Positions 13,764 to 35,560 of a stretch of 64,000 nt of DNA are shown here, one piece after another. This stretch comes from Capitella teleta (lineage: Eukaryota > Annelida > Polychaeta > Capitellidae): assembly GCA_000328365.1 (NCBI GenBank), contig KB310261.1, positions 1 to 64,000 on the forward strand, in the 5' to 3' direction. Under the pieces are notes generated by a model. The model saw only the letters and a program-made list of their open reading frames with translations, did not search any database and was not told the DNA's origin. The position numbers were made by a program, and so were the translations under genes. How positions within the stretch are numbered: position 1 is the first letter of the stretch; every line of letters begins with the position of its first letter.

Positions 13764-14642
13764 TATAAAAACACAACAAAAGAAGCAGGTTTATAGAAAA
13801 GCCTTTTTCAAGCTAGGTAGGCGATTTATATAGAAATTGTCAGTTGATAACACTGAATAACACAACAAAACTCATCCAATGATCCAACGATTTGCCAAGT
13901 AAAAAAAATGCACGGAATAATTGAAATTTGGGAAACTGACATTTCATTGGAATTCATAACCTCTGCCTAGCTAAGGCACAACATTATGAGCGATAAAACC
14001 AGATAATAAACTATTTTGTATACAATCAACATGATCAACAACGAACAAGTCTTTAAGAATTAAGATAAGAAAAAAAAATCAAAAAAAAAATATCAACAAA
14101 TTGTGACGTGCTGTAATGAACACAGAAGAAAAAAAAATGTCCTCGTGGAATGTGATTAAAAGAAAATAAAAACTAAACAAGATTTGAGTCAGGCACAAGG
14201 TGAAGCAAGAAATTACCACAATGAAGATTTATTCCCCGAGCATCTAATCATTTTTCATATTTACAAAAGCACTTTTTTTTGTCACCGAGAAGAGAGAAAA
14301 AAAAGTGAGAAAACGAAAAAAAACAGAAAGAAACAAAGAAACAAAGATTATGCTATGAGCGTCATTGAAAAAAAGAAAAAAGAAAAAAGAAAAAAGAAAA
14401 AAAAAACTAACCAAAAGTCAAACCTTGATCAACAAAGTTTGATTTATTCTACTCACCAATTACATAGAGATCTAAAGAATAATCATAATAAATCTAAGCT
14501 GCTTAATAAATCACTCAAGTGAGAACGCACAGTTGATTTGAGCAAAATCTGTTTTAGAATGATTCTCAGTGGATTTCTCTAGATATAAAAATTATTGCAA
14601 GTGTGAAAAAATCAGTTCATCTTCTTTCCCCCACAAATGTCA
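12247..14642. other. CpG-richer unassigned patch, then AT-rich 3' flank of the ELK-type gene
   Basis: From 12540 to 13090 the sequence is richer in CpG, with several overlapping open frames on both strands (for example 12559-12786 and 12732-13097 on plus, 12555-12860 on minus), none with a recognisable domain. From 13200 on it is AT-rich with a 32-A run near 13729-13760 and A-rich tracts at 14280-14410. This second part probably includes the long 3' UTR of the minus-strand ELK-type gene; a minus-strand AATAAA lies near 13438-13443. Confidence 0.4.
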
Positions 14643-18025
<3,383 letters not shown>

Positions 18026-18111
18026 TGTTCGTAAAGTTGTCACAACAAAAAGTGAACAATAGACGCGATAATAAACATTATCTGGCACGCGAGTGCAATC
18101 GCACGCGTCGT

Positions 18112-18119
18112 CTTTTATA
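18112..18119 (-). promoter_or_regulatory. TATA box of the ELK-type gene
   Basis: On the minus strand TATAAAAG lies about 87 bp upstream of the first possible start codon (18025), in a CpG-rich stretch (17850-18300). This places transcription start near 18085. The spacing fits a focused TATA promoter for exon 17839-18085. Confidence 0.6.
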
Positions 18120-18404
18120 CAAGTCTTCGCGGGGGGCCACGATCGCCGCTCTTGCAACAACGAACGTGATTGGTCGGCGACGGCGCATGGAGGAGTAACC
18201 ACGCGCCAACTTGGAAATTCGGAGCAGAAATTGCTCAATCAAGCGACGATCGGCGTCCACTGCAAGCTGCCCATGCACCGGTATACACACTGGTCAACAG
18301 TGGTCAACAGACCTGTAGCCATTACAGAGAATTTCGACTTGACTTACGAGCCCCGTGAAAGTTATAGTGATTTGCGAGTACTACGGCTGTTACTACTATA
18401 GTGT

Positions 18405-18720
18405 AGTGCAGGGGCATGCTTGGGTCATGCGGCCAAGCCACTTGAGCGACCAGAGCAGAAGCCCAGAGTCTCTGATGGACAAATCCCTGGGGTTCTTTAA
18501 TGTGCATAACCATGCACATGTACTACGAATGCGAGCTCAAAGTGAATGCTTCTATGACCGACAACATATCAGAACATCTGTTCATGTAAAATAACTGATC
18601 TTCGCGATAGAGCCACTTTATCATAGACAGTAGCACTCAGCGCCCGGTCTTATTAATTCTTATTAGTCTGGGCCTCAGCCGTGAGTCAGGGTCAACGACC
18701 TCCAAGGCAGTTCATAATCT
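18405..18720. repeat. Probable SINE-related fragment
   Basis: Phrases such as GGGGTTCTTTAATGTGCATA and ATAGACAGTAGCACTCAGCG, followed by CCCGGTCTT, parallel the body of the complete SINE at 22887-23229 (GGGTTCTTTATCCTGCATA; ATAGACAGTAGCACACAGTG). Similarity is partial and no tRNA head or flanking duplication was found, so this is an old or distantly related copy. Confidence 0.45.
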
Positions 18721-19392
18721 GAAAAAACTTTATTGTTATATAGTTATATCGATTATTATACTAATGTATTATACTAATAACTAAGTATACTAATTATAAC
18801 CAAGTAGACACATTTCGGCAAATGCGAGCATTGTTTAAAGAATGAACCACTCGAATCGGAGAGAACGCTGAAGCCGATCCATTCCGCGAATGAGAAGATC
18901 CGGTTCATTTCCTCGGATTCCTGGGATTATCCTATCCTGCTAAAAAACGGATCCAGCGTTGTGTTCCATTTCCGCCTGCAAGCCACAGCCACCACGATGC
19001 TTGGCGCGGCATCGCAAACCAACGTTAATCACGAATTTCCGGCGCCCCAGCGGCTGCCCTTTCTTGCCTTTTGACGCCGGCGTTTTGCCGGGATTAAGCC
19101 GGGATTAAACCGGCGCTCAGCCGCTCGCCTTCCGTATCAGCTGAAAGCGGTCGATTCCTCTTCGCATATCCAAGGATTTTATTCTTCATTTCCCCTCAAA
19201 ACATTGTGGACTCAAGAGAAAGTTCTTCAACTATTTAGTCGATTTCCACTATTGTTATATTTACTATTAAGATGAACCGCGTTGTACGTAACGGATAGCG
19301 ATTTCCGGGAATGGCGGCACCAATGTCCTATATCGTATATATATATATATAATTACTTATAATTATCTCCCTTCAATTCGATATGCTAAATG
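18721..19392. other. Spacer, no gene recognised
   Basis: An AT-rich start (18721-18800), then moderately GC-rich sequence with short direct repeats (GCCGGGATTAAGCCGGGATTA near 19086) and an AT run near 19338-19352. Nothing is assigned. Confidence 0.4.
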
Positions 19393-19655
19393 TACAGAGT
19401 GGGCCAAAAGTAGTCTACTCCATGTTAACAACAAAACTCGAAAATTTACTAAAATGTATCAATTATTTCAAAAAAATAACTGCCTGGTATGGATTGACCA
19501 TTTTATTCTGCGCCCATGTATGCCAAGAAATCAAGTAAAATGTCAATTTTGAATGAGGGAGGAGCATTTAAATGCGAGTGGTGAGTGATCGCGAAGAGAG
19601 CAAAATCAGATGAGCCCCTGAACGAGCATTGAGGAATGTCATCGTGTACCTTCAA
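19393..19655 (-). repeat. Dispersed repeat family A, copy 2
   Basis: Longest of the three copies in the window, inverted relative to the other two. One end reads TACAGAGTGGGCCAAAAGTAG, next to a TA. The rest matches window positions 1-218 and, at the far side (GATGACATTCC, CTCGTTCAGGGGCTCATCTG on the minus strand), 32488-32535. It looks like a short non-autonomous DNA element with a Tc1/mariner-like end. Confidence 0.8.
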
Positions 19656-19812
19656 CAGGTAACATCACCATCATTTGGTTCCAACGTTTTAACAATAACT
19701 AATTACATAACGCCTCAGACTTCGAATCACGCCAATCCGATATCTGTGCGTGCACGCGACGCAGAGTAAATGACGTCCAATTGCGAGCTCATAAATATTC
19801 ATGAACCCCTCG

Positions 19813-19846
19813 TGACGTCAGGGGTGGTAGGAGAAGTATATAAAAG
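19813..19846 (+). promoter_or_regulatory. CRE plus TATA promoter-like module
   Basis: A full palindromic CRE (TGACGTCA, 19813-19820) stands 16 bp before a consensus TATA box (TATATAAAAG, 19837-19846). This implies plus-strand transcription from about 19875. What it drives is unclear: short frames and an AATAAA-like signal near 20209 could make a small or non-coding transcript, or it may feed the exon candidates at 20.3-21.5 kb. Confidence 0.5.
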
Positions 19847-20722
19847 AGGCTTCTCCGACTGTATACGGAATATTTTTCTGGATTTAAGTGCTTTCACAGA
19901 AAAACCCAGTTTGTAATCAAAACTTAGCTTCCTCATGCAGGGAAAGATAGAGATTTGCTAGCAGATCGTACCACGAATGACGCGCTCGCTAAATGGCAAC
20001 TCCTCCGCGATCATGTTTGGAGCGCCTCTTACGCATTTTCCACCGCAAAAACTTCCTTTTCCCAAAGAATATTTGTGTCTTTCCCAGTTATTTTTTGTTT
20101 GTTCAGGATACTTTATTTTTATTATTATTCTTGTAATTCGGGTAGTTCCGCATAATTTCTATAATAATACTATGCGAGATATGTTCTGATCGCGAATTGC
20201 AAGCCCTTGAAAAATAAAATTTAATAAAAATATGTTCAAACTCAGTCTATTACGGTAACCTTTTGGGGGTATGTAATTAATAATAATATTGGACGCTTGT
20301 TAGTTGGAGGTGAATGACCTCTTTGCCCTCATCTCCTCCCGACGCGAGCAGAGGCACTGTGGTGGCAGCCAGTAGGACCATCACCCTCAAAATTGTAAGC
20401 GGAAAATAAATATTCCGTCAAAAAATGAGAGGGAAAGGAAAATACATGTAAAGTCCATACATACACATCTAACAGTATGAAGTACTCTTGATTAAAAACA
20501 TTTCATCTTGTAACTGAAGTCGAAATAACTCTTTGATTTCCATTGCAAACAAATCGTGCGAAGACACACTCTTGACCAGCGGTCATGATCAGAAGTCTCG
20601 AGAGGACGAAAACAACGAACTGACCTTTGACCGTGTTGCGCATTACAGATGTATAACACTCCATCGACGGTCGCTTGGAGGCTGAAGCGTCCGTTGCTAT
20701 GTCAAGGGAGTTGGTGGTTGCC

Positions 20723-21514
20723 ATGGGAACGGGCGGCGTCAACTGCACAGAGAGCAGTGAATCTGGAACACATTCGACAAACATGAAGCCTGGATCGGCG
20801 AATAAAACCGAATTGATTGAACAAGAGGTAAAAGCCTGAGAGAAGAAGGAGCTGGCAAAGGAGCCTCCGCATAAGGGAGCAGGCCCCGGGGCACGAACGG
20901 CACCGCTGCCGCCGCCGCCGCCGCAGAACCAGGTGAGAGGCCCCCGGGCGCAGGCGACGAGCCCCGTCCAACGGCACATTGGTACGCGGAGAGTCTCACG
21001 ATGATTTGTGACCAAGCGAAAGTATTCCATTATTCAGGTTTTAGTTTAAGATCGAATCGCTTGCAGGCTCGAGACAGCACTGTAGCCATGGTTACAATTG
21101 ATCAAAGGGGAAGCATGACTGGTCTAGGTTCCTTACTGAGCTAAGCCGCGTATAGAATATTTCAATCTCGGATCATGAGAACTCCACTATTTATTGAACG
21201 GCATTTCACCGGTAACCATAGCAACGAACCCCTGATGTCGCTGAATATTGGTTGAAAGTAAAGTATTGATTACTCATGACTAAGTGTAGCCTGTATTACA
21301 GCGATGCTATATCGGGACGAGGGGAGCGGCCCTGGGAGAACACGTGCCTTTCACCATCGACCTTCTAACATTTTCCCAACCGGATCTAGCACCTGAATCT
21401 GCTCACCGGCGCCAGTCCGCTTGGGGCCCTGGGACAGCAGAGGGACAATTGGGCTTATATCCCTCTGGTGGTTTCATATGGAACTACCATAGTTACCACA
21501 TTATCGCATTATAA
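20723..21514 (+). CDS. Possible two-exon small protein gene, unidentified
   Basis: An ATG in an ideal context (GCCATGG, 20723) opens a frame to a donor at 20827 (GAG|GTAAAA), coding for a 35-residue start that ends SANKTELIEQE. An acceptor (CTGTATTACAG) at 21301 leads in phase to 71 codons ending GGFIWNYHSYHIIAL (21302-21514). The model gives about 105 residues. Against it: the region is GC-rich with open frames on both strands, including a 175-codon minus frame (20503-21030), and alternative donors exist (AACCAG|GTGAGA at 20932). A further exon-like piece with good sites (TVVAASRTITLKI, about 20354-20394) lies upstream. No family is recognised. Confidence 0.3.
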
Positions 21515-22058
21515 TTAGATTACGCGTTATATCGTCTGCATGCAAGGGTGCATGTTGAAGCCAAACTAGTTCATTGACAGTTCATTGAGCTGTGTTGCAA
21601 ATGCCATGAGGTGGCGATGTTAGGGAGCCCTGGAGGTGGCGATGTTAGGGAGCCCTGCGCCCTATTTGCCCTGAGCTCCCTTCGCTCAGAGTAGGCGGCT
21701 GAAGGGAAACTAGGAGGCGTTCAATGAAGGTGTGCTTAAAGGTGTTCACCGTTATTAGGTTCATTGCATAGGTTAAGCGCCGCCACGACAGCGAAGGTTT
21801 GACTCAAATAGATGCGATCTGGGATTACGTAACGTATTGGGCGCAGCGTGATTGTTCCGTCCCCCCACGTGGTCACGTGACGTCAGGGTTTTCTTTTTTT
21901 TGGAGGGGGGGGGGGGGGGGAGAGGTATACAGCATGACACACAGGAAATGCGAATCAATTAATGGGGACCAACTCAATTAAGAGCAAATGATTATGAGCA
22001 CAAGAAAATTATAATACTTTATAAATCAATTAAATCAATTAATTAATTAATAACTCAC
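21515..22058. other. Spacer with short tandem repeat and G run
   Basis: Two tandem copies of GGTGGCGATGTTAGGGAGCC at about 21611-21660 and a long G run near 21903-21920. No gene is recognised. Confidence 0.45.
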
Positions 22059-22126
22059 CTTCAATACGCATAAATTCAAGTTCATCCGTGAGAGGGTCAT
22101 CGAGAAACGCAGCAGAATTCTCGCAA
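22059..22126 (-). CDS. Isolated coding exon of an unidentified minus-strand gene
   Basis: On the minus strand a strong acceptor (TTTTTGTTTTCCAG) precedes a 68-nt exon ending in a perfect donor (GAAG|GTGAGT). One frame is fully open and acidic: CENSAAFLDDPLTDELEFMR, then IE. Splice quality and composition suggest a real exon. A CRE-containing minus-strand promoter and first-exon donor near 26701-26845 could belong to the same gene. The neighbouring exons on either side are not found with confidence and the family is not recognised. Confidence 0.5.
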
Positions 22127-22872
22127 CTGGAAAACAAAAACAAATTAATTCAATCACACGTACAGCCACGCCCACGTCAGTCGCGATCTGGGGCTATGAC
22201 AATGGCGTAAATAACCTTAAACGGCATTCCCATTATGGTCACAGAGACGGGTTCACACCTTTTAATTTGGCCAAAAGCCAAAAGTCAGGTACTGCGTGCG
22301 ACATGATGATCAGACCAGATCACAAATATGGATGTGATCACATGACAAGATTCCCATGTACACAGAACCACGAATGACAAGATGCCAATGAAATGCAATT
22401 TTATGCACTTTTAACAGTACTTATCCTTCATTTTCAACACATCTTAAACATTTGTGTGTTAGCCCTGTACGACTGTTAGCTACCGAGCTATAAATCCAAG
22501 CGTTCATCATCCAGCATGCTACCATGAACAGTAAGACGCAGCACCCGGCCGTTGAATGCACCACCAAATCACAATTTCCTTCTGGTTCCATATTTCGTTT
22601 GAGTCTGCCATGATCAGAATGCAGAGGTTATTGAACCCATGAGTACACTGCAAGGTGAACGTCCTGCCACACAATGCACTGACCGTCACTGACCGCATGG
22701 CTCCAGGGGCCCAAAGACTCCACAATGTGGATTTATAATGCATGGACGGATGGAAGAATAATCTAATAAACCATAGAGTACACGTACAGGAGATGCCCAT
22801 GATAGTAAACAGATGAGCAATTGTGCACCAAATACAAGGGTGCAGACGTGTTGCTTTTAACGGGTCGTACCC
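22127..22872. other. Spacer, no gene recognised
   Basis: About 750 bp without a supported gene. A minus-strand open frame (22519-22920) partly overlaps the SINE and shows no domain. Near 22535, GCAGCACCCGGCCG echoes the SINE body, so an older fragment may lie here. Confidence 0.4.
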
Positions 22873-22886
22873 GTTCAATTTGCTGA

Positions 22887-23229
22887 CATGACATGATTGG
22901 GGTTTTACGGCTCCACCCAACCCATTTGGATGATACGGCGCCAGAACAGAAGGCCCGGGACGGGGGTTTCCCCTACTCTTATCGATAATCCTAAGGGTTC
23001 TTTATCCTGCATACCACCATAGACAGTAGCACACAGTGTCCGGCCTTGTTACACAGTTGAGCAGCATTGCAGAGTCACCGAAGAATTACAATTATAACAA
23101 ATTACAATTATAATTCACAATCATAACGCCCGTGGCCTGATCGGGTCTCGAACCCGGGGCCTCGTCCCCCACGGTCGGCATAGGATTGCAGTCAGCCGGT
23201 CAAACCAACTGAGCTACTTGGTGCCCCTC
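22887..23229 (-). mobile_element. Complete tRNA-derived SINE with 14-bp target-site duplication
   Basis: Read on the minus strand, the element opens with a tRNA-like head holding a Pol III A box (TAGCTCAGTTGG, 23205-23216) and B box (GGTTCGAGACC, 23144-23154). A tRNA-unrelated body follows, and the 3' end is GGAGCCGTAAAACCCCAATC plus a CATGTCATG tail. It is flanked by perfect direct repeats GTTCAATTTGCTGA (22873-22886 and 23230-23243), the target-site duplication left by LINE-driven insertion. Its intact ends suggest a fairly recent insertion. Truncated relatives lie at 46423-46480 and 46770-47016. Confidence 0.93.
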
Positions 23230-23243
23230 GTTCAATTTGCTGA

Positions 23244-26200
23244 GCTAAATGTGCTAGGTGGTAATTTTCTATGGGTTGTCCTAGCCAGCCTAAGCCAGCG
23301 TCGCTAATTTAAACTACTAAATGAACTATTTATGAACTAAATACGAGTAAATTGAAACAAACATATGATTTGTTCATTAAAACAGAAATTATGTGATCAA
23401 TATAATGTCACACGTAATGCTTAGCACTTGTTATAATCTTGCTAATTACATTCCGTACTCACATCATATTGATAAAATAATCCTCCAGCATGACGCACTA
23501 TCCACACACACCGCACTTGAGTGCTTACAATTCAAACAGCGAGACAGAGAGAGCGCCAGTGTTTTATACGTCCTGGATTGGTTTATAATTAGAACATGAT
23601 GTTATGCTTTCTGTGAGCTTCCAGCGTTTGAATTTAGGAATGCAGAGGGAAAAACGACCGAGGGCAGTAGAGCGTGACGACAGCCTCCCCCTCAGCCGTC
23701 ATTCAAGTGTGATGAACACTCCCATTTATATTATAACTTTCATGCTTCAAAACTCCTCTCGACCTAATTAAGCATCACTGTAATAAAAGGAAATGGCATT
23801 TAACTGAATAGTAGCATGCAATCAGCAGTACCAGGCACAATACCCCACAATGGCAGTAACCTTTTTCATCTGAGTGCATTGGGTGCCGCAGGTGAAATTT
23901 TTTTTGATCCACTCCAGACACAAACACAAATCTAAAATTTCAAACTAAAAGTATTTGGTCTGCATTTACTCTGTGCTATCATTCAAGTACTGCAAGCCAG
24001 AAAGTGATTCATTAAGATTAGAATTAAGATTATAATTAAGATCGGAACAAGAGGCCTTTTGAGGAAGATAAGACACGAGGAAATGAGAAAACGAACAGAG
24101 AAAAAATGTCAGAAATGAACAAAGAAATATAATTAATGAGGAAATACTTCTACAGAATTATGAGCAATCATAATGAAGAAGCTGCAGCTTATTCACGACC
24201 TCAAGCGAAAAGCAAAAAAAAAGTGAGTCGGAAGTTGGTGAATAGAAAAGAGGGCGGGGTGTCTGTCTTCACCATAAAGAGGGGGTAGAGTGCCTTCATG
24301 ACGAGCGTAAATTCATGACCACAATAATGCACTGACAATTTAAGGACATCTAGGTGATCCGCATTGACTAATATTACACTTTCTATTCAAGGTATTTCTA
24401 ATAGGCTGATTACAGAAAAAGAAACCCGCCAAAAAAAAGACGATTTTCTAGAATGAAAGAACTGATCATTAATCACTTATTTTAAAATTAATAAAAAAGA
24501 AAGATAAAATCAAATGCTTCGGTGTATGGAGCAAAGAAGATGTAAGCAGTTGCCGTTCACTGTATTAAAGGCACCTTTAGAAGTGCAGACCATCAGAAGC
24601 GCTGGTAGTCCACTTGTACTGAATTATGCAAGTGTGCTTCTTATGTGCTATTTATGGTTGCATTATGACTATTTATTTCTGCCAGCGAATCAGAAATCAG
24701 CTCAGGCAGCGATGCCTTGTGGCGACCTCTATCAAGTGAAGTGCGAGTTACTACGAAATTATCAGCAGAGAACAAAAGCTGGCTGTCTTGTTATATACGG
24801 GCAAGGTCAAGAATAAGGTCAAGGGAATAAACTCAAGGTGAGAAAGATGTTCAAAAGGGCAAAGGTATTATGAGTATGCCACCAGCCTCTTGTATGGAGC
24901 GTGGCATCAGAGAAACAAGAGGAGAAAAAATTATTGCGGCGTTTCGAGATGTGGTTACGGAGGAGGGTAGGTTAGATGGACGGAGAGATGAACACACGAA
25001 TTGGTGCGACAACAGTGAGCAACAAGGCATGTTACAAGAGGTCAAGAAGAGAATGCTGAGGAAGTATCGGCACTGGAAGCACACAGAAGAGAGCATGGTG
25101 CTTGCATCCATTGATGGAGACGGAAGAGAGAGGGAGACGTTGAAGGAGAAGAATGGAGTGGTCGCGTGACATCATGTCCTGGGAAGGAGGGGTGGAACAT
25201 AGATCATATGCCTGGAAAGGGAGATCAAGGGCCCCATAAAAACTATGACTGCATTCATTCATCTCCCTCTTTGAATGTCCGCACAATGCTGCTACAACTG
25301 GAACTCATCAAAGAAAATGAAGCACAAGTGATGAAGATTAGGAAACATCAAACATGTATGGCAGATGGTGAAACTGAGGAGCCACTTGGTGCCCGTCTGA
25401 GGCCCTTAATGAGGAAGATTTGCGCTTGCACTGGGCAAAGGAACAATCATCATCACAATCATCATCATCATCATCATCATCAAAACTCAGAAGTTGGAAA
25501 GCAGAGTGTCGTTCCTATTCACTGATTAGAAGACAAAACTTTGATCAACCAGCTGTGATTTAAATACCTCAACAGAAACTTCCCACAACACCTGATATTG
25601 AATGGTAATTACTTTCCCACCATTCCATAACAAGTGCACATGTAAAGAGAAGTCTGAGTTGGTCACTATCTGTTTAAACATTCATCAATTTGCAACCTCA
25701 ATGATTGAAACGCTGTTTCTCAGCACAATGAGGATCCCCTGATGAAGCTCAGCATTTAGGTTGCACCATAACTTCCATAAGGGGCTGTAAGCCCTGGATA
25801 TCCAGTCATATTTAGTCATAGATTTTCCCCATCAGAATTAATGAATAAGCTGCCACATTAGGCACATTTCACAACCAACGCACACACAACTTGTGGCTGA
25901 CATTCATAGATCGGGCAATGATCAATTAATTTGATAAAATTTTGCTTTTCTAGAAATGAAAATTCTTAATTAAAGGAAGAGTTACTAAGAGACAACACTA
26001 GCATTAATGATATTAATACAAGCATAATCAGGGATATCATGAAAGGACACACCCACATGAAGAGAAACAGGGCTCCGTATCAAGTGCCATGTTTACAAAT
26101 CGTGGGCGGGTCCACACCTCCTGAGGCTCACTGACTGAGAATTATGCTCCCATCAACAACAAAGCAAAATAATTATTACGCTTTGACTTCAGGAGGAAAC

Positions 26201-26700
26201 AGCAAAGAAAACATACAGAAATGAAGGAATTCTCAAAAATACCAAACATTACAAGCAGGCAATGCCGAACAGATTCTTTGGGGTGGATCAGTAATGAATT
26301 AACTCTTGACACTGTGACTGAGTAGCTCAAGTATTAAACTATCGTAATCATTGACATAATGATATTAACTGTCACTGTTGGCATTATAAGCATATCATAA
26401 CACAACGGATATGACAGTGTGACAGGTACTGAAACAGTGAGGCCTACTCAGGCTACTCCAGACTAAGGAAACCTAGTGATGCACCTCGCCAGACCAGATG
26501 CCAATATTCACAACGAAGGCATTCAGCTCATATGTAACAACTAGGTCATCGATCACAAAAACAGGGCAACAAATTCAATCAATCGCTGCTAAATTGCGAG
26601 GGCTTCCCTCGCAGTAAATTGATTTGAAGCCATTCAGAAGCTAATGCGAATCTGACATGACAGGCAACTTGTGGTTAAGGTTTCTTGATTTCATTCTCAC
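23244..26700. other. Long spacer or intron, no recognised gene
   Basis: About 3.4 kb, perhaps intron of the minus-strand gene suggested by the exon at 22059-22126. Open frames such as 24870-25169 and 25166-25525 on plus show no domain; the latter ends in a His run that only reflects a CAT microsatellite near 25446-25482. No RNA gene or known transposon is recognised. Confidence 0.4.
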
Positions 26701-26845
26701 CGAGTTTTCAAGCGATTATTGATTTTGTAATCGGTAAACTTGCACAATTTTCATCTAAACAGCAGCAAAACGGTGTAAAATGACGTACGACTTCCGGGTA
26801 ATGGAATCGCCCCAATGACGTCAATCGGCACGTGGTATGACGTCA
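26701..26845 (-). promoter_or_regulatory. Minus-strand promoter with two CREs, an ETS site and a first-exon donor
   Basis: Two full CREs (TGACGTCA at 26816-26823 and 26838-26845), a CACGTG E-box between them and an ETS-type CTTCCGG near 26790 lie upstream of a minus-strand donor (ACTCG|GTGAGA, exon end 26701). Together they look like a housekeeping- or CREB-responsive promoter and a mostly untranslated first exon. The target may be the gene containing exon 22059-22126. Confidence 0.45.
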
Positions 26846-27234
26846 TTAGAGGATTTCTTTATAAACAAAGGCACGTGTTCATCACAGGAATCATAACGTC
26901 TTTTTAGTGCGCTATGATATTTTGTTACACCGCTTCCTTGTTCTGCCCGTATGTACTTGAATAATTATGATTATTACATGAAGTAACATACTTGTGCGGG
27001 AGAATGAATGAGCACCATTTCCACTCGCTTAATATGAGAGCTCTGTTTTATCTATGAGGATAGATTACTGACCTTATGCTTCCCCATAACCCACCCTTTA
27101 TCATAATAATCAAACGTTTTATGTGATATTAACTCGATCGCTTAAGATGGAGTCAGTTCAGTGGCTACATTAGATTGGATGACCAGCGGTCAGTTAAATC
27201 ATGGGGAAGCAGCTGAGGGTTGTTGCTCTGTGGG

Positions 27235-27381
27235 TTAACCAAGAGGAGGCATAGTTGCGTTGATATACAGCGGCTGGCCTCCTTCCAGATCAATTATGGA
27301 TATACACCAGGTGTTGACTGAAATGGACTCAACATTGGTTCTCAACATCTGAAGGAAGGCTGCCGCATTCCGGTAAAGCGT
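27235..27381 (-). CDS. Terminal coding exon of an unidentified minus-strand gene
   Basis: After an acceptor (AACTCATTATTACAG) one frame stays open for 48 codons to a TAA. It reads TLYRNAAAFLQMLRTNVESI, then SVNTWCISIIDLEGGQPLYI and NATMPPLG. Composition is protein-like, in contrast to the AT-rich surroundings, so a true last exon is likely. Upstream exons were not found in the 1 kb before MAPKAPK2, which is on the same strand, so this could be an alternative terminal exon, a nested gene or a remnant of a displaced gene. The family is not recognised. Confidence 0.45.
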   Translation of the reverse strand, partial: TLYRNAAAFLQMLRTNVESISVNTWCISIIDLEGGQPLYINATMPPLG

Positions 27382-28400
27382 CTGTAATAATGAGTTAGGA
27401 ATACACAGAAAAAAAAATTTAAAAAAATAATTTCATGTTTGCAGTAAGCGTATTTATTAATATTTCCTGCAAAAACACATCAAATGGAATAAAACATAAA
27501 ACAAAAATGATTTTTAAAATTTACACATAAATCGGAATACACCGTCCATTTTTATATCTATATTTTTTTTATTTCAAAGTTGAAGAAATAAATGAGACAT
27601 TGCCATTTTTCACAATTTTAAATAAAGAAATTTGTGACTTGAAATTCTTGGTTTTACTGTGGACAGAGAAAATGGATCAATGCATAGATTATGTAATGAT
27701 TGTTCCCAAGTACACAGTACATTATGTAATAAAAAGAATTATTAAATTTATTTTTGCATTATTATCCCGAACCGGAGAGAAATGGGGAAAATCATAAAAC
27801 TACATTAGGACAAAAAGATTTTGTCAAAATAATAAAGATTGAAACTCAATTAATGAGGTCATAGGTCAAGACTAACTAGAAGACATACAAAAAGGGATGA
27901 AATATCCAACATACACTATGATTACATCCGTTAAAAGACGAGCCCCGAACCGACAAGGAAAAAAAAAAAAAAACATAAATGTACAATACATTCAACTAAT
28001 CTTGAATATTTTCATCAACTTTTCTTTTTGTACATCAATTAATAATAAAAAGAAGAACAGCTTTGAAAAAAAGAAAAATAGAAAAAAGAAAGGAAAAAAA
28101 AAATATAATAATAATAAACAAATTCAACCATTTCAAAGATTGCACACAAATTGGAAAGAATCTCTGGCATTTTAACAAAGAGGTTTTGAATTACACGTCT
28201 TCTCAATTGGAATATTTCAAAATAATATCGGTCCTGAGACTTAATATTATTACCATGTCCACATCCGATTTTCATGATGATATGTCGGATATTCATATCG
28301 AATACTGAAATAGAAAATCTGTCCAAAAGAAAGAGTAACATTTTCCATGTGTTGAAAAAAAGAGAAAAATAAGAAGAAAAAAGAAAGAAAAAAATTTGTC
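27382..28400. other. AT-rich spacer with MAPKAPK2 3' UTR
   Basis: AT-rich sequence with several A-rich tracts (27410-27430, 27960-27975, 28065-28105). Part must be the 3' UTR of MAPKAPK2, whose stop codon is at 28401-28403. No other gene is recognised. Confidence 0.5.
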
Positions 28401-35381
<6,981 letters not shown>

Positions 35382-35560
35382 TTAACGTCATTTAGAGTCT
35401 GGAAACAGCTTTTTTTTCACAACGTATATCGGTATTTTCACGAAGTTATTGCAATCATTCCTATTTAGTCATCCGGATCGCTGCAGCCGCAGTTGTCAGT
35501 GAAAGTTGCAAAGTCAGTCAAATTATAAGAGGGCTGTTCACTGGTCCCCCCTTGGTTATA

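Noticed and set aside
20503-21030. 175-codon minus-strand open frame as a gene
   Set aside because: Long only because the stretch is GC-rich and stop-poor; a Gly/Pro run, no domain, and equally good exon candidates lie on the opposite strand. Kept as an alternative, not a call.
23125-23229. Functional tRNA gene
   Set aside because: A and B boxes are present, but the sequence continues into a SINE body inside a target-site duplication and the cloverleaf is imperfect.
25166-25525. Open frame ending in a histidine-rich run
   Set aside because: The His run is a CAT microsatellite and the rest has no domain or splice support.
25738-25760. Hammerhead ribozyme core (CTGATGA)
   Set aside because: CTGATGA occurs, but the required flanking stems and GAAA core are not found at suitable spacing.
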